Part shown: piece by piece, positions 16,692 to 25,399 of the stretch | Position numbering within the stretch: position 1 is the stretch's first letter | Layout of the letters: each line of letters opens with the position of its first letter | NCBI GenBank assembly: GCA_016281295.1 | Contig: JAEEII010000048.1 | Coordinates: 1 to 27,929 of the forward strand | Origin: Bacteroidales bacterium | GTDB taxonomy: Bacteria > Bacteroidota > Bacteroidia > Bacteroidales > F082 | Length of the DNA stretch: 27,929 nt | Reading direction: 5' to 3' | Made by a program: the position numbers and the translations under genes | Notes under the pieces: model-generated | Seen by the model: the letters and a program-made list of their open reading frames with translations, nothing else | Database searches by the model: none | Told to the model about the DNA's origin: nothing

Positions 16692-17333
16692 ATGAAATTC
16701 AAGCAAGTACCACTTATCATTCTTGTCGCCGCACTGCTGGTTAGCTGCGGTGGAAAACAACAGCAAAATACCAATCAAGAACAACAAAACACCAAACAAG
16801 AACAACAAGAATCGACTATGAATACCGAATTGAAACCTTTTGATGTGCAAAAGGACTTTGCCGACAATGGCTTTACCTTCTTCACCCAAAACCCAGTCTT
16901 ATGCTCTGGCGATACTACTGAGAGCAATGCCATGACCATCGGATGGGGTGGCATCGGCAACTACCTCGGACACAACCGCCCGGTGGTGACGGTGTATGTG
17001 GCTCCTGCACGCTATACCTACCAATTCATGGAACGTCATCCTCGTTTTACCATTATGTTGTTCGACAACGAGGAGGTGTGGCAGTATATGGGACGTTACA
17101 GTGGTCGCGACGGGGACAAAGCCGCTGCCCTCGGTCTGCATGTGGCCTATACGGAACATGGAACACCTTATTATGAAGAAGCCAAAACGGTGATTGAATG
17201 CGAGATTATGACAGCCTGGCATCAGACGGAGAACGATTTCCGCAACGCCACACCCAAAGAATGGTACGATGGCTTTGAGGCTGGAATCCATACCGTTTAT
17301 ATCGGCGAAGTGATTGGCGCTTGGAAACGTTGA
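16692..17333 (+). CDS. Flavin reductase-like (FMN split-barrel) lipoprotein
   Basis: The C-terminal ~165 residues form a flavin reductase-like FMN-binding split barrel: SNAMTIGWGGIGNYLG followed by PVVTVYVAPARYTYQFME and FTIMLF, the usual flavin-binding core. Unusually, the protein begins with a lipoprotein signal (LLVSCGG, lipidated Cys at 19) and a Gln/Asn-rich linker with repeated NQEQQNTKQEQQ. An internal ATG (MNTELKPF, about residue 42) sits where a normal cytoplasmic family member would start. It is therefore probably an envelope-tethered flavoprotein, or else has two translation starts. The gene lies 32 nt after vsr and 5 nt before the alkyltransferase gene, so an operon is likely. Substrate unknown. 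Confidence 0.85.
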   Translation: MKFKQVPLIILVAALLVSCGGKQQQNTNQEQQNTKQEQQESTMNTELKPFDVQKDFADNGFTFFTQNPVLCSGDTTESNAMTIGWGGIGNYLGHNRPVVTVYVAPARYTYQFMERHPRFTIMLFDNEEVWQYMGRYSGRDGDKAAALGLHVAYTEHGTPYYEEAKTVIECEIMTAWHQTENDFRNATPKEWYDGFEAGIHTVYIGEVIGAWKR

Positions 17334-17338
17334 AGGCT

Positions 17339-17824
17339 ATGTCGATAAAAGAACTGTATGACTCACCTCTTGGAACCATCACTTTGGTAGGTGATGGCAC
17401 ATCGCTGACCGCCTTGCACTTGCCGAAATGGGAAGACACGGTGCCTCCAGAAGGTTTGTCAAATCATCTTTTCACCAAGGAACAGCACAATCTTTTAGCT
17501 TTTGCCGAGACACGTCGATGGTTGGACTGCTACTTCAGTGGACAAAAACCGGACTTCATTCCTCCGCTAAAACCACAAGGCACGCCGTTCCAACAAAAAG
17601 TTTGGGATGAACTGCTGACCATCGCATACGGACAGACGGTGAGTTATGGTGAGATTGCCCGACGCATCGGCTGCCGTTCGGCTCAAGCCATCGGCCAAGC
17701 CGTGCATCGCAACCCTATCGCCATCATCATCCCCTGCCATCGCGTCATCGGTGCAGACGGTTCTCTAACAGGTTATGCCTCTGGCCTCGGCATCAAACGG
17801 TGGCTCCTAAAATTGGAAAAATAA
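17339..17824 (+). CDS. ogt: Methylated-DNA-protein-cysteine methyltransferase
   Basis: This 161-residue protein removes alkyl groups from O6-alkylguanine (and O4-alkylthymine) by irreversible transfer to its own cysteine. The active-site segment is IIIPCHRVIGADGSLTGYA, with the acceptor Cys in PCHR. It is preceded by the DNA-binding helix-turn-helix TVSYGEIARRIG and RSAQAIGQAVHRNPI, where the Arg finger and Asn hinge are found. ATG 17339 was preferred to an upstream TTG (17321) that lies inside the previous gene. The stop overlaps the end of the opposite-strand GH92 gene by 18 bp. It completes a run of peptidase, vsr, flavoprotein and ogt, of which two are DNA-repair genes. There is no Ada-type N-terminal regulator domain. 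Confidence 0.94.
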   Translation: MSIKELYDSPLGTITLVGDGTSLTALHLPKWEDTVPPEGLSNHLFTKEQHNLLAFAETRRWLDCYFSGQKPDFIPPLKPQGTPFQQKVWDELLTIAYGQTVSYGEIARRIGCRSAQAIGQAVHRNPIAIIIPCHRVIGADGSLTGYASGLGIKRWLLKLEK

Positions 17825-20032
17825 GGTGCCACCTTCCAGGATTTGCTGATGCGTGATCTTGTAATCTTTAATCGTTTGGCCATTCAGCTTCACGCTTTTG
17901 ACATGGACGCGCTTGGATGTCTTGTTAGGTGCTGAAATCACAAAGTCTTTTCCATTTTCAAGATGCAAGGTGGCCTTGGTGAACAACGGCGTTCCGATGA
18001 CATATTCAGCGTATCCAGCGTGGAAAGGATAGAAACCGAGACTTGAGAAGATGTACCAGGCAGACATCTGTCCGCAGTCGTCGTTGCCGGCATAGCCGCA
18101 AGGTGTGGCGCGGTAGAACTCGCTTCTCACTTGATCCACCAGCTCCTGGGTGTGTTCGGGTTTACCCGCGAAGTTGTAGAGATAGACAGTGTGATGGCTG
18201 GGTTCGTTGCCGTGAGCATATTGTCCGATGAAGCCGCTGGCGTTGCCGTTGACTTCGCCGCTGGTGGCGGTAAGGCTGAAGTTCTCGTCGAGTTTCTTCA
18301 GGAAGGCTTTCTTGCCACCGAAGAGGTCGATAAGCCCCTGCGGGTCCTGCGGGACAAACCACATATATTGCCAGGCATTGCCCTCCACAAAACAAGGCTG
18401 CTCGTATGACAATGGGTCGAAGCCCTTGATCCAAGAGCCTTTCTCGTCTTTAGGACGAAAAAACCCGGTCTCAGGGTCAAAGAGGTTCTTATAGAACATG
18501 CTGCGGCGATAGAAACGTTCATAATCCTTGACTTTGCCCAGTTTCTTGGCCACCAAAGCCACACAAGCGTCATCGAAGGCCTGCTCCATGGTGATGCTCA
18601 CACTCTCGTCCTGCATGGTCTGTGGCATGTAACCGTATTGTTCCCACACTTCGAAAGGAGAATTATAGTGGCTTCTGGTGCTGCTTTCAACCATGGCTTG
18701 ATAGGCTTCTTCCACGTCGAGGCCGGGCAGCTCTGCAAGGATGGCATCGGCAAGTACGGGGATGGCGTGGTTGCCAATCATACAGTAGTTGTCCTGCCCC
18801 CAGAGATCCCAGATGGGCAAGTAACCGTAGGTCTTGTGGTGCAACACCATGTCTCTCACAAACTGCGCGGCAAGGTCAGGGGCGATGAGGGTATAGAGAG
18901 GGTGCGCGGCACGGAAGGTGTCCCAAAGGCTGAAAGTGCTGTGATACACCTGTCCCTTGGGCATCTGCTTGATCTCGAAGTTGGTATCCATATAGCGGCC
19001 ATCCACATCGCTCATGGTGTTAGGTTGTATCAAAACGTGGTACAAGCCAGTGTAGAAAATGGTTTTCTGCTCGTCATCGCCTTCGATGTCGATACGGCTG
19101 AGTTCTTTTTTCCAGATGTCGTGAGCGGCTTGAACATAGTCATCGAAGTTCCAGCTTTTAGCCTCGGCTTGCATGTTCTTTCTTGCCCCTTCGTTATCGA
19201 CAGGGGAGATGGCGACTTTCACGGTTAGCTCACGACTGTCAGATGGGTCAAAGCTCAAGGCTGCCCGAAGGGTGCGTCCGTTTACCACGTCACTGTTTCC
19301 GACATTCAAACCTCCATTCATCAGAAGATGCTGGCTAAAGGGCTTGGAGAACTCGGCTCTGAAATACACCTTGCGCATTTTGGCCCAACCTGTGACGACA
19401 CGATACCCTTCTATGGTATGGTCATCGACGAGACGGATTTGGGCTTGTATCACATCGTAGGTGCGTCGTTTGGAGTAATAGGCTTCTCCTCTGAAAGTGC
19501 CACGGTCGAGGTCGAGGACGATGGTCTGCGGTTTTCCTTCGGGGAAGGTATAACGATGAATGCCCGTTCTAACCGTGGCTGATAGCTCCACATTCACGCC
19601 GCTTTCTTGCAGCATCACTTGATAATACCCGGGTTTTGCCGACTCATTTTCATGACTGTAATGCTGTCCGAAGTCGGCTGCTGATAGTTGCTCGGGGGTC
19701 ACAGTCCGGCTCAAAGGCATCAGGCTCACATCGATGAGGTCGGTGCATCCCGTGCCGCTGAGGTGGGTGTGGGTGAAGCCATAGATGACCTCTTTGTTGT
19801 AGTCGTAGCCCGAACAAGGGTCCCAAGTGACCATCAGCTCCGTCTCGGGACTCAGCTGCACCATCCCCTGAGGTATGGTGGCTCCAGGGAAGGTGCTGCC
19901 GCTCAAAGCCCCTGTCTCATCGGTTTGCGTTCCGATGAAAGGGTTTACGAATCGGGTATAGTCATAGGTGTTTTGCGCATTCAGGATGAAAGGCAACAAA
20001 AGGAATGCTGCTAACAGCGATTTGTGTTTCAT
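17807..20032 (-). CDS. GH92 alpha-mannosidase, secreted
   Basis: This 741-residue glycoside hydrolase family 92 enzyme is expected to be a calcium-dependent exo-alpha-mannosidase acting on N-glycans or yeast mannan in the periplasm or at the surface. It has a signal peptide (LLAAFLLLPFILNAQ), the N-terminal GH92 opening VNPFIGTQTDETG and FPGATIPQGMVQLSPET, FTHTHLSGTGC, GYLPIWDLWG, and the C-terminal catalytic-region motif GNDDCGQMSAWYIFSSLGFYP, whose Asp residues are the general-base region. The length is normal. The gene starts 3 nt after the stop of a T9SS-exported protein, suggesting joint expression; the neighbour may help display or bind glycan. There is no SusC/SusD pair in the window, so this is not a classical polysaccharide utilisation locus. 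Linkage specificity (alpha-1,2, -1,3 or -1,6) cannot be read. Confidence 0.95.
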   Translation of the reverse strand: MKHKSLLAAFLLLPFILNAQNTYDYTRFVNPFIGTQTDETGALSGSTFPGATIPQGMVQLSPETELMVTWDPCSGYDYNKEVIYGFTHTHLSGTGCTDLIDVSLMPLSRTVTPEQLSAADFGQHYSHENESAKPGYYQVMLQESGVNVELSATVRTGIHRYTFPEGKPQTIVLDLDRGTFRGEAYYSKRRTYDVIQAQIRLVDDHTIEGYRVVTGWAKMRKVYFRAEFSKPFSQHLLMNGGLNVGNSDVVNGRTLRAALSFDPSDSRELTVKVAISPVDNEGARKNMQAEAKSWNFDDYVQAAHDIWKKELSRIDIEGDDEQKTIFYTGLYHVLIQPNTMSDVDGRYMDTNFEIKQMPKGQVYHSTFSLWDTFRAAHPLYTLIAPDLAAQFVRDMVLHHKTYGYLPIWDLWGQDNYCMIGNHAIPVLADAILAELPGLDVEEAYQAMVESSTRSHYNSPFEVWEQYGYMPQTMQDESVSITMEQAFDDACVALVAKKLGKVKDYERFYRRSMFYKNLFDPETGFFRPKDEKGSWIKGFDPLSYEQPCFVEGNAWQYMWFVPQDPQGLIDLFGGKKAFLKKLDENFSLTATSGEVNGNASGFIGQYAHGNEPSHHTVYLYNFAGKPEHTQELVDQVRSEFYRATPCGYAGNDDCGQMSAWYIFSSLGFYPFHAGYAEYVIGTPLFTKATLHLENGKDFVISAPNKTSKRVHVKSVKLNGQTIKDYKITHQQILEGGTLFFQF

Positions 20033-20035
20033 GGT

Positions 20036-21535
20036 TTATTCTTTTACCAACCTTATTGTGCTTGTGCCTTCAGCATTTGAAACGCGCACCATATACACGC
20101 CTTGGGCGAAACCACTCATATCGATTTCTACATTTCCGTTTTGAAGCTTGGTGGTGGTCATCATTCTTCCTGATAAGTCAAACACCTCCACCATGCCTTC
20201 AGCGGTATTGGCTGATATCATCGCTCTGTCCTTGGCGGGATTGGGGTTGACGACGGCATTGACGGTACGAGTCTCTTCGACACCCTCGCCTGTTAATTTA
20301 CCTACCCACACATCATCCACATACACGCCGTTGGCGTTGTTGGCCTTAGCCTTGAAACTGATGTAATACGTGGACGAAGGTTCGGGAAGCGTGAAGGTAG
20401 CACCTTCCCAGTTGTCAGCGACGTTGGTGAATTCTCCAAGGAAATGCCATTCGTCGTTGAGCGAGGTGCGGTACCACACCGAGAGGTCATCCGAGTCAGT
20501 TCCTGCATTGCCATGAGGTTGCTTGTGGTTGAAGATCAGGCCAGGGTTGGTGACTGAGGTGATGTCCAACGGTGCTGAGATGAGTCTCGCCTCGCCTCCT
20601 AACCAGATGAAGAAAGCGGTGTTATTGAGAATCAGATACCCGGGGTCAATCACCCAACTGTCAGAACCTGAGATGATTTCGTTGTTCCAGCATAAGAACT
20701 CCTCCGAGGCTTCAAAGTTATCAAAGAAAGGCACATAGTCGGTCACGGTGATTACGTCACAGAGTGTTTTGAAGGACATGGCAACGGACCATTCCGACTC
20801 TTCGCCCTCACCGCAGTTGGCTTTCACACGAAACGTGTATTGCGTTTCAGGCTCTAATCCTTCTAATAAAAACGGCACAACATCGATGGTCTGGGGATGG
20901 CCATTCACCTCTAATACCCAGCTCTCTTCAGAGCCCGTTGTTGACCATTCAAGCAAAGCGGAGTGTGCATCTGTCTCAAGAACTTGCAGGTTCAAGGGAC
21001 GGACACAGCCGCCAGCGGAAGCAATCTCAATATTATCGACCATCATGTACAGACCTCCAAGCCCGCGTCCCAAAAAAGAGACTTGGTAGGTGGGAGTGAG
21101 GTCTTCCAGCGTATAGGTCTCCTCATAAACCATGGAGTAATTACTGTAACTGAAAGAACCCAAGTCGTGCCATTCGTCGGTCTCAGAGGAACGGTAGCTT
21201 ACCACCAATTCATCGTTTTGGTATAGTCCAATCATGGCGAAGGAGAAGCTGAAGGTGACCGATGCCACCGCCGACATGTCGAGAATAGGAGAAATCAGTC
21301 GGGCTTCATCACCTGTATTATGGTATGTGAAATAAGCCACAGTGGATTCAGAACCAGCAATGGCTGACCATGATCCACCATTTGACTCTACGGACCAGCA
21401 GTCAAAGCCGCCGTCCTCGAACCCCTCGATATAGGGCTGGTCGTTAGTGATAGGAATAACACATTGTGCAAACGTATTGCTTAGGCAACACATCATTAAA
21501 AAGAGCGTGAAGAGTAATAAATGTTTGTTTTTCAT
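20036..21535 (-). CDS. T9SS-exported adhesin-like protein with FN3 domain
   Basis: This 499-residue secreted protein has a signal peptide ending near TFAQ. Two jelly-roll, cleaved-adhesin/MAM-like domains (about 24-175 and 257-420) share the pattern xxYIEGFEDGGFDCWS / YVPFFDNFEASEEFLCWN and ISFKAKANNANGVYVDDV. Between them is a fibronectin type III domain (about 177-256). The C-terminus (about 425-499) is a type A T9SS sorting domain: NPNPAKDRAMI, VFDLSGRMM, then GVYMVRVSNAEGTSTIRLVKE. It should be exported across the outer membrane and anchored or released by the Por machinery. It has no enzymatic motif, so carbohydrate or protein binding is likely. It is the gene directly before GH92. Confidence 0.9.
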   Translation of the reverse strand: MKNKHLLLFTLFLMMCCLSNTFAQCVIPITNDQPYIEGFEDGGFDCWSVESNGGSWSAIAGSESTVAYFTYHNTGDEARLISPILDMSAVASVTFSFSFAMIGLYQNDELVVSYRSSETDEWHDLGSFSYSNYSMVYEETYTLEDLTPTYQVSFLGRGLGGLYMMVDNIEIASAGGCVRPLNLQVLETDAHSALLEWSTTGSEESWVLEVNGHPQTIDVVPFLLEGLEPETQYTFRVKANCGEGEESEWSVAMSFKTLCDVITVTDYVPFFDNFEASEEFLCWNNEIISGSDSWVIDPGYLILNNTAFFIWLGGEARLISAPLDITSVTNPGLIFNHKQPHGNAGTDSDDLSVWYRTSLNDEWHFLGEFTNVADNWEGATFTLPEPSSTYYISFKAKANNANGVYVDDVWVGKLTGEGVEETRTVNAVVNPNPAKDRAMISANTAEGMVEVFDLSGRMMTTTKLQNGNVEIDMSGFAQGVYMVRVSNAEGTSTIRLVKE

Positions 21536-21568
21536 AGCTTATATTTATTTAGTTAATTAATGTTGTTG

Positions 21569-21596
21569 TCTCATCTCTAACCTTTTATCTCTAACC
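21569..21596. repeat. 14-bp tandem repeat overlapping end of EFR1 gene
   Basis: TCTCATCTCTAACC (21569-21582) and TTTTATCTCTAACC (21583-21596) are tandem. On the - strand they read GGTTAGAGATAAAA and encode the last residues (LEIKG) and the TAG stop (21577-21579) of the EFR1 gene. The TCTAACC motif is shared with the pfkB repeat. Confidence 0.8.
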
Positions 21597-22350
21597 TCCC
21601 AAAGTAGTACTGTCCTTTCCCCTCCGTTGCCTTGCCATATTGGATGGCGTTCACAGGACAGTGGTGGTAGCAGGCCATACATATCGTGCAATGGCCATTC
21701 CAATGGGGCCGGCCATCTTCCATCGTGATGTTCTGCAAAGGACAAGCCTTCACACATTGACCGCAATGGATGCATTTTTCGTTGGAACAGTATTTTCGGT
21801 CGTCGTTAGCATATTTGTTGAAACTTGCGTTGATAAAATAACTCTTTATCCAAGCAAAATTACCCACTGTGATTTCTGAAAAGTGTTCTCTTTTTTTCAA
21901 ACGAGGCATGTTGCGAGTGAGGCAGGCGTCGGCAGCTTCGATTTTCTTTTTGGCATTCTCCTCGGTGTCGAGCTTGAAACCAGGCATCCCGATGTAGGTC
22001 TCGGGCATGATTAAGCTGAAACAAGCCGATAGCTTCCAGCCTTTCTCTTCGATGGCTTTTCTGAAAATCTTCTCAGTGTGGCCGCACTGGTCGCCACAGG
22101 TGCAGACGAAATACACGTATTCTGGTTTGGTGGTGAGCTGAAGCTGCTTCACAAAGTCGAGTACCAAACGAGGCGGCGCCCAGGAATAAATGGGGAACAC
22201 AAACCCAAGCGGCTCATCGTCTCCTAGCGTGTAACGGTATTGATGGTTCCTTGTGGCTTCTGGGATGAAAACCATGGTGTCATGAAGGTGTTCCGCCAAC
22301 ATCTCTGCTGCATGAAGGCTGTTACCACATCCTGAGAAGTAAAATATCAT
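21577..22350 (-). CDS. EFR1-family flavodoxin-ferredoxin protein
   Basis: This 257-residue redox protein joins an N-terminal flavodoxin-like fold (FSGCGNSLHAAEML at 5-18, the FMN phosphate loop) to a C-terminal pair of 4Fe-4S clusters. The cluster motifs are CIHCGQCVKACP (Cys193, 196, 199, 203) and CTICMACYHHCP (Cys221, 224, 227, 231). Such EFR1 (flavodoxin plus 2[4Fe-4S]) proteins are common in anaerobes and are thought to move electrons in the cytoplasm; partners are unknown. The extreme C-terminus (LEIKG) is made by a 14-bp tandem repeat that continues into the intergenic DNA, so the native end may have been lost or replaced. It lies between two T9SS cargo genes on the same strand, which has no evident functional meaning. 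Confidence 0.9.
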   Translation of the reverse strand: MIFYFSGCGNSLHAAEMLAEHLHDTMVFIPEATRNHQYRYTLGDDEPLGFVFPIYSWAPPRLVLDFVKQLQLTTKPEYVYFVCTCGDQCGHTEKIFRKAIEEKGWKLSACFSLIMPETYIGMPGFKLDTEENAKKKIEAADACLTRNMPRLKKREHFSEITVGNFAWIKSYFINASFNKYANDDRKYCSNEKCIHCGQCVKACPLQNITMEDGRPHWNGHCTICMACYHHCPVNAIQYGKATEGKGQYYFGRLEIKG

Positions 22351-22370
22351 ACTATATAAGTGTTTATGTA

Positions 22371-23885
22371 TTATCTAATAATTCGTAGAAATGAAAAAGT
22401 TTTCTCGTGATCTGCTTTGATGGCGACCGCATAGATTCCTGTGGAGAACGGCCCTAAGTCGATAACGGTTTCTTGTCCGTTGGCGTGGCCGTTCATCACC
22501 TGTTGACCCATCATGTTGAACACCTCGTAGGTGAAGCCTTCGGCTTGGTTGACGCGCAGTGTGACGAGGCCGTTGGTGGGATTGGGGAAGGCGGTGGATT
22601 CGAAGTTCTTATAGGCGGTCACAGCCCAGTCATTGACGATGAGGATGGGTGAGTAGGTGACGAGACCGATGTCTTCGCCCAGGTCGGGACGGTGATAGAT
22701 GACGCTCTCGGCAAAGGCCTCAGTGGTGCCTCCCCAATAGTTACCGATGGCGCTCACATCGTTGACCCCATAAACATAGAGGGCATAATGACGGTCTGTG
22801 CTGTCGCAGTTGTTATGGTTGTTGAAGATTCTGTTGTCGCCGTGGTTCTCTTCGGTACCCAGGTCTGCCACTGCGTTGTCGTGTATGGTGATTCCCCACA
22901 AGTTGTTTTTGATTAAGTTATGTCTGATGATTGCTTTGCAGTCGTTAGTGGCCCCGATGATGTTGATGCCCCATCCGCCGGTCATCGGATCGGATTCATA
23001 CATGTTGCTGCAGATGATTTCGTTGTCGGTGATGAAAGACTCGATGGCATATCCTTGTTGGAGGAATCCGTAGCGGTTGTCGCCGATGAAATTTCCTTTC
23101 AGCAGTATTTTGGTGTCGCCCGCCTGCATCGTGTCAGCGATACGGATGCCACCCACGAGGGGATAGAGCCCCAGGACGCGGCTGTTGACAATGCGGATGG
23201 TGTCCTCACCTCCGGGTCCAAGGTCCAATTGGGGCATGTTTTCTTTTGACAGCACATTGTAGCGGAATTCACATCGGGTGATTTGTGGTGACCCCTTTGA
23301 CTCACCGTCGGAGTAGAGGGCGGGACCGTAGTTGCCTTGAAAGATGCAGTCGTTGAGGACGGGGTCACAGTTTTTGTAGGTGATGGCTCCTCGTTGGTAC
23401 CCCATGCTTGTGTTTTGGAAATAGCAGCTGTCGAAACGCACAGCACTCTCGTTGATTTGGATGCCGCTGGTCTCATAAAAAGTAGTGTTTTTGAAGAAGC
23501 TGGGTGTGGTGCTGTTTTCCATCGCAAAGCGCAGATGGTTGGATTCGGTAAAGGGTAGGAAATAAACGCGCAAATTCTCGTTGTCGATGTTGATGGACCC
23601 TTGGATGGTAATCAGAATATTGCCAACACTGTAGATTCCGATGGCGTCACAGTTAGTGTTCAGACAGTCGGTCTCTGTCACTTTCAGGCAGTCGTTTGCC
23701 GCGATGGTCAGATTGGAATGGATGAGGTATGCGGATAGTGTGTCCTCGTAGGTCACACATCCTTGGCTGGCTTCTAAGAGGTCATGCATCGTATAAACGG
23801 TTCCGTTTCCAGGGCTTGTCCATTGGCCAAAAGCCAGGTTCAAGCCGACAAACATAAAGAGGGCAAGAAGAAGGGCGTTTTTCAT
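22371..23885 (-). CDS. T9SS-exported parallel beta-helix protein
   Basis: This protein of about 504 residues has a signal peptide (MKNALLLALFMFVGLNLAFG) and a body rich in short repeated rungs typical of right-handed parallel beta-helix proteins (CYFQNTSMG, CIFQGNYGPALYSDGE, ITRCEFRYN, IRHNLIKNNLWGI). It ends with a type A T9SS sorting domain (about 430-504: FPNPTNGLVTLRV, VFNMMGQQV, STGIYAVAIK). No pectinase catalytic set was identified, so it may bind or cleave a polysaccharide, or be structural. ATG 23885 was preferred to 23918: it starts the signal peptide directly and leaves a -7 promoter element (23906-23913) outside the coding region. The gene follows trkH but likely has its own promoter. 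Confidence 0.88.
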   Translation of the reverse strand: MKNALLLALFMFVGLNLAFGQWTSPGNGTVYTMHDLLEASQGCVTYEDTLSAYLIHSNLTIAANDCLKVTETDCLNTNCDAIGIYSVGNILITIQGSINIDNENLRVYFLPFTESNHLRFAMENSTTPSFFKNTTFYETSGIQINESAVRFDSCYFQNTSMGYQRGAITYKNCDPVLNDCIFQGNYGPALYSDGESKGSPQITRCEFRYNVLSKENMPQLDLGPGGEDTIRIVNSRVLGLYPLVGGIRIADTMQAGDTKILLKGNFIGDNRYGFLQQGYAIESFITDNEIICSNMYESDPMTGGWGINIIGATNDCKAIIRHNLIKNNLWGITIHDNAVADLGTEENHGDNRIFNNHNNCDSTDRHYALYVYGVNDVSAIGNYWGGTTEAFAESVIYHRPDLGEDIGLVTYSPILIVNDWAVTAYKNFESTAFPNPTNGLVTLRVNQAEGFTYEVFNMMGQQVMNGHANGQETVIDLGPFSTGIYAVAIKADHEKTFSFLRIIR

Positions 23886-23905
23886 GGTATTAATAATTAA
23901 TGGTG

Positions 23906-23913
23906 CAAATATA
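23906..23913 (-). promoter_or_regulatory. -7 promoter element of the beta-helix gene
   Basis: On the - strand the sequence reads TATATTTG, a match to TAnnTTTG, 20 bases before ATG 23885. It supports the shorter gene start and separate transcription from trkH. Confidence 0.55.
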
Positions 23914-23926
23914 AGCAATTATCTGG

Positions 23927-25387
23927 TTATTTCCAGAAATTCCTTGAAAACACTGTGATAAGTGTGAACAGTTCCACACGTCCGAGGAGCATGAAAATAC
24001 AGAGCACCCATTTAACTCCTTGGGGTAAGAAGGCGTAGGTGCCGTAAGGGCCCACGCCACCGACACCGGTTCCCAGATTGCTCAATGTGGCAAGGGAAGC
24101 TCCGATGGAGGTGTTGAAGTCGATGCCTACCGTGAGGAGGATGCAGGTTCCGATGATGAAGATGAGGAAATAGACGAAGATGAAGGTCATCGTCTTGAAA
24201 ATCACGCTTTTCGAGAGTGATTTCTTGTTGATTTTCACAGGGATGACGGCATTGGGATGGATGATGCGTTTCAAGTCGAGGAAGGCATTCTTGACGAAGA
24301 TGAGATGTCGGATAATCTTGATGCCTCCCGCGGTGGAGCCTGAACAAGCGCCGATGAACATGAGCAGGAACAGCAGGGTCCAATAGCCTGCGGGCCAGAG
24401 TGTATAGTCACATACGAAAAATCCTGTGGTGGTGAGCATGGAGGCCACGTTGAAGAACGATGAACGCAATGCGTTGCTCACGTCGGTTTTTAAGCCGAAG
24501 GTCAAGGCCAAGGCAAGGGTGATGCTCATGACAAGGATGAGGATGATGAAGTGTTTGAATTCCTCGTTTTTGAACAGTGCCATTGGGTTTCTGACGAGGG
24601 CGATCAGTAGCAGGGTGAAGTTACATCCGGAGAGGATCATGAAGAAAAGCACGACGATTTGCGAGTAGCTGGAGAATCCTGCAAGGCTGCTGCTTCGGGT
24701 GGAGAAGCCTCCTGATGAGATGGTGGTCATGGAGTGGCAGGTGGCGTCGAACCAGTCCATGTCGCCCGCATGGAGCAATACAATCTCAAGCAGGGTGAAG
24801 AACAGATAGAGTCCCCACAGTCTCCAGGCGGTGTGCATGGTGCGTGGATGTAGCTTGTCGTAGTTGATGCCGTTCATCTCGGTCATGAAGAGCTGCATGC
24901 CGCCGACACTCAAGAAAGGAAGCAAGACGACAGCGAAGACGATGATGACCAATCCGCCCAGCCATTGGGTCATGCTTCGCCATAGCAGGATGTCTTTCGG
25001 CACCGCTTCGATTTGTGTGAGAATGGAGGCTCCGGTGGTGGTGAACCCCGAGAGGGCTTCGAAAAAGGCATCGGTGAAGTTAGGCACACTCCTGCTGAGC
25101 AGGAAAGGAAGTCCCCCAAAAACGGAGGCAACCACCCATGACAGGGAGATGGTGATCACGCCCTCGTGTGGGGTGATTTTCTGGTTTTTTCTTTTCCTCG
25201 TGGAGAAACAGAGGATGAAACCGGTCAACAGGGTGATGAGGGCGGAGAAAGGGATGCTGAACGCATTGATGCCGTGATGGAAGTAAGTCACTGGCACCAC
25301 GGTCATCATAAACAGTCCTTCGATGAGCAACAAGTATCCTTGGACACGAAGCAACACAAGGAGGTCTATTTTTTTGTTTGCGCTCAT
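23927..25387 (-). CDS. trkH: Potassium uptake protein, membrane subunit TrkH
   Basis: This 486-residue protein forms the K+ pathway of the Trk system. It is strongly hydrophobic with about ten membrane helices plus four pore loops. Selectivity-filter glycines are visible in FTTTGASI, TTISSGGFS, LTTTGFF and LSNLGTGVGGVGP. The GACSGSTAGG segment is the conserved region between the third and fourth repeats. It begins 12 nt after the trkA stop on the same strand, so the two form an operon giving both the channel and its cytoplasmic gating ring. It does not show a KtrB-sized truncation. Confidence 0.96.
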   Translation of the reverse strand: MSANKKIDLLVLLRVQGYLLLIEGLFMMTVVPVTYFHHGINAFSIPFSALITLLTGFILCFSTRKRKNQKITPHEGVITISLSWVVASVFGGLPFLLSRSVPNFTDAFFEALSGFTTTGASILTQIEAVPKDILLWRSMTQWLGGLVIIVFAVVLLPFLSVGGMQLFMTEMNGINYDKLHPRTMHTAWRLWGLYLFFTLLEIVLLHAGDMDWFDATCHSMTTISSGGFSTRSSSLAGFSSYSQIVVLFFMILSGCNFTLLLIALVRNPMALFKNEEFKHFIILILVMSITLALALTFGLKTDVSNALRSSFFNVASMLTTTGFFVCDYTLWPAGYWTLLFLLMFIGACSGSTAGGIKIIRHLIFVKNAFLDLKRIIHPNAVIPVKINKKSLSKSVIFKTMTFIFVYFLIFIIGTCILLTVGIDFNTSIGASLATLSNLGTGVGGVGPYGTYAFLPQGVKWVLCIFMLLGRVELFTLITVFSRNFWK

Positions 25388-25399
25388 GGCAGGGTATGA

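Noticed and set aside
18638..19228. + strand open frame of about 196 codons opposite GH92
   Set aside because: It is antisense to conserved GH92 sequence, with no recognisable motif.
17807..21535. Classical polysaccharide utilisation locus
   Set aside because: There is no SusC/SusD pair or sensor-regulator gene near the GH92 gene.
23886..23918. Earlier start for the beta-helix protein at 23918
   Set aside because: The extra 11 residues precede a complete signal peptide and would contain the -7 promoter element; 23885 fits better.
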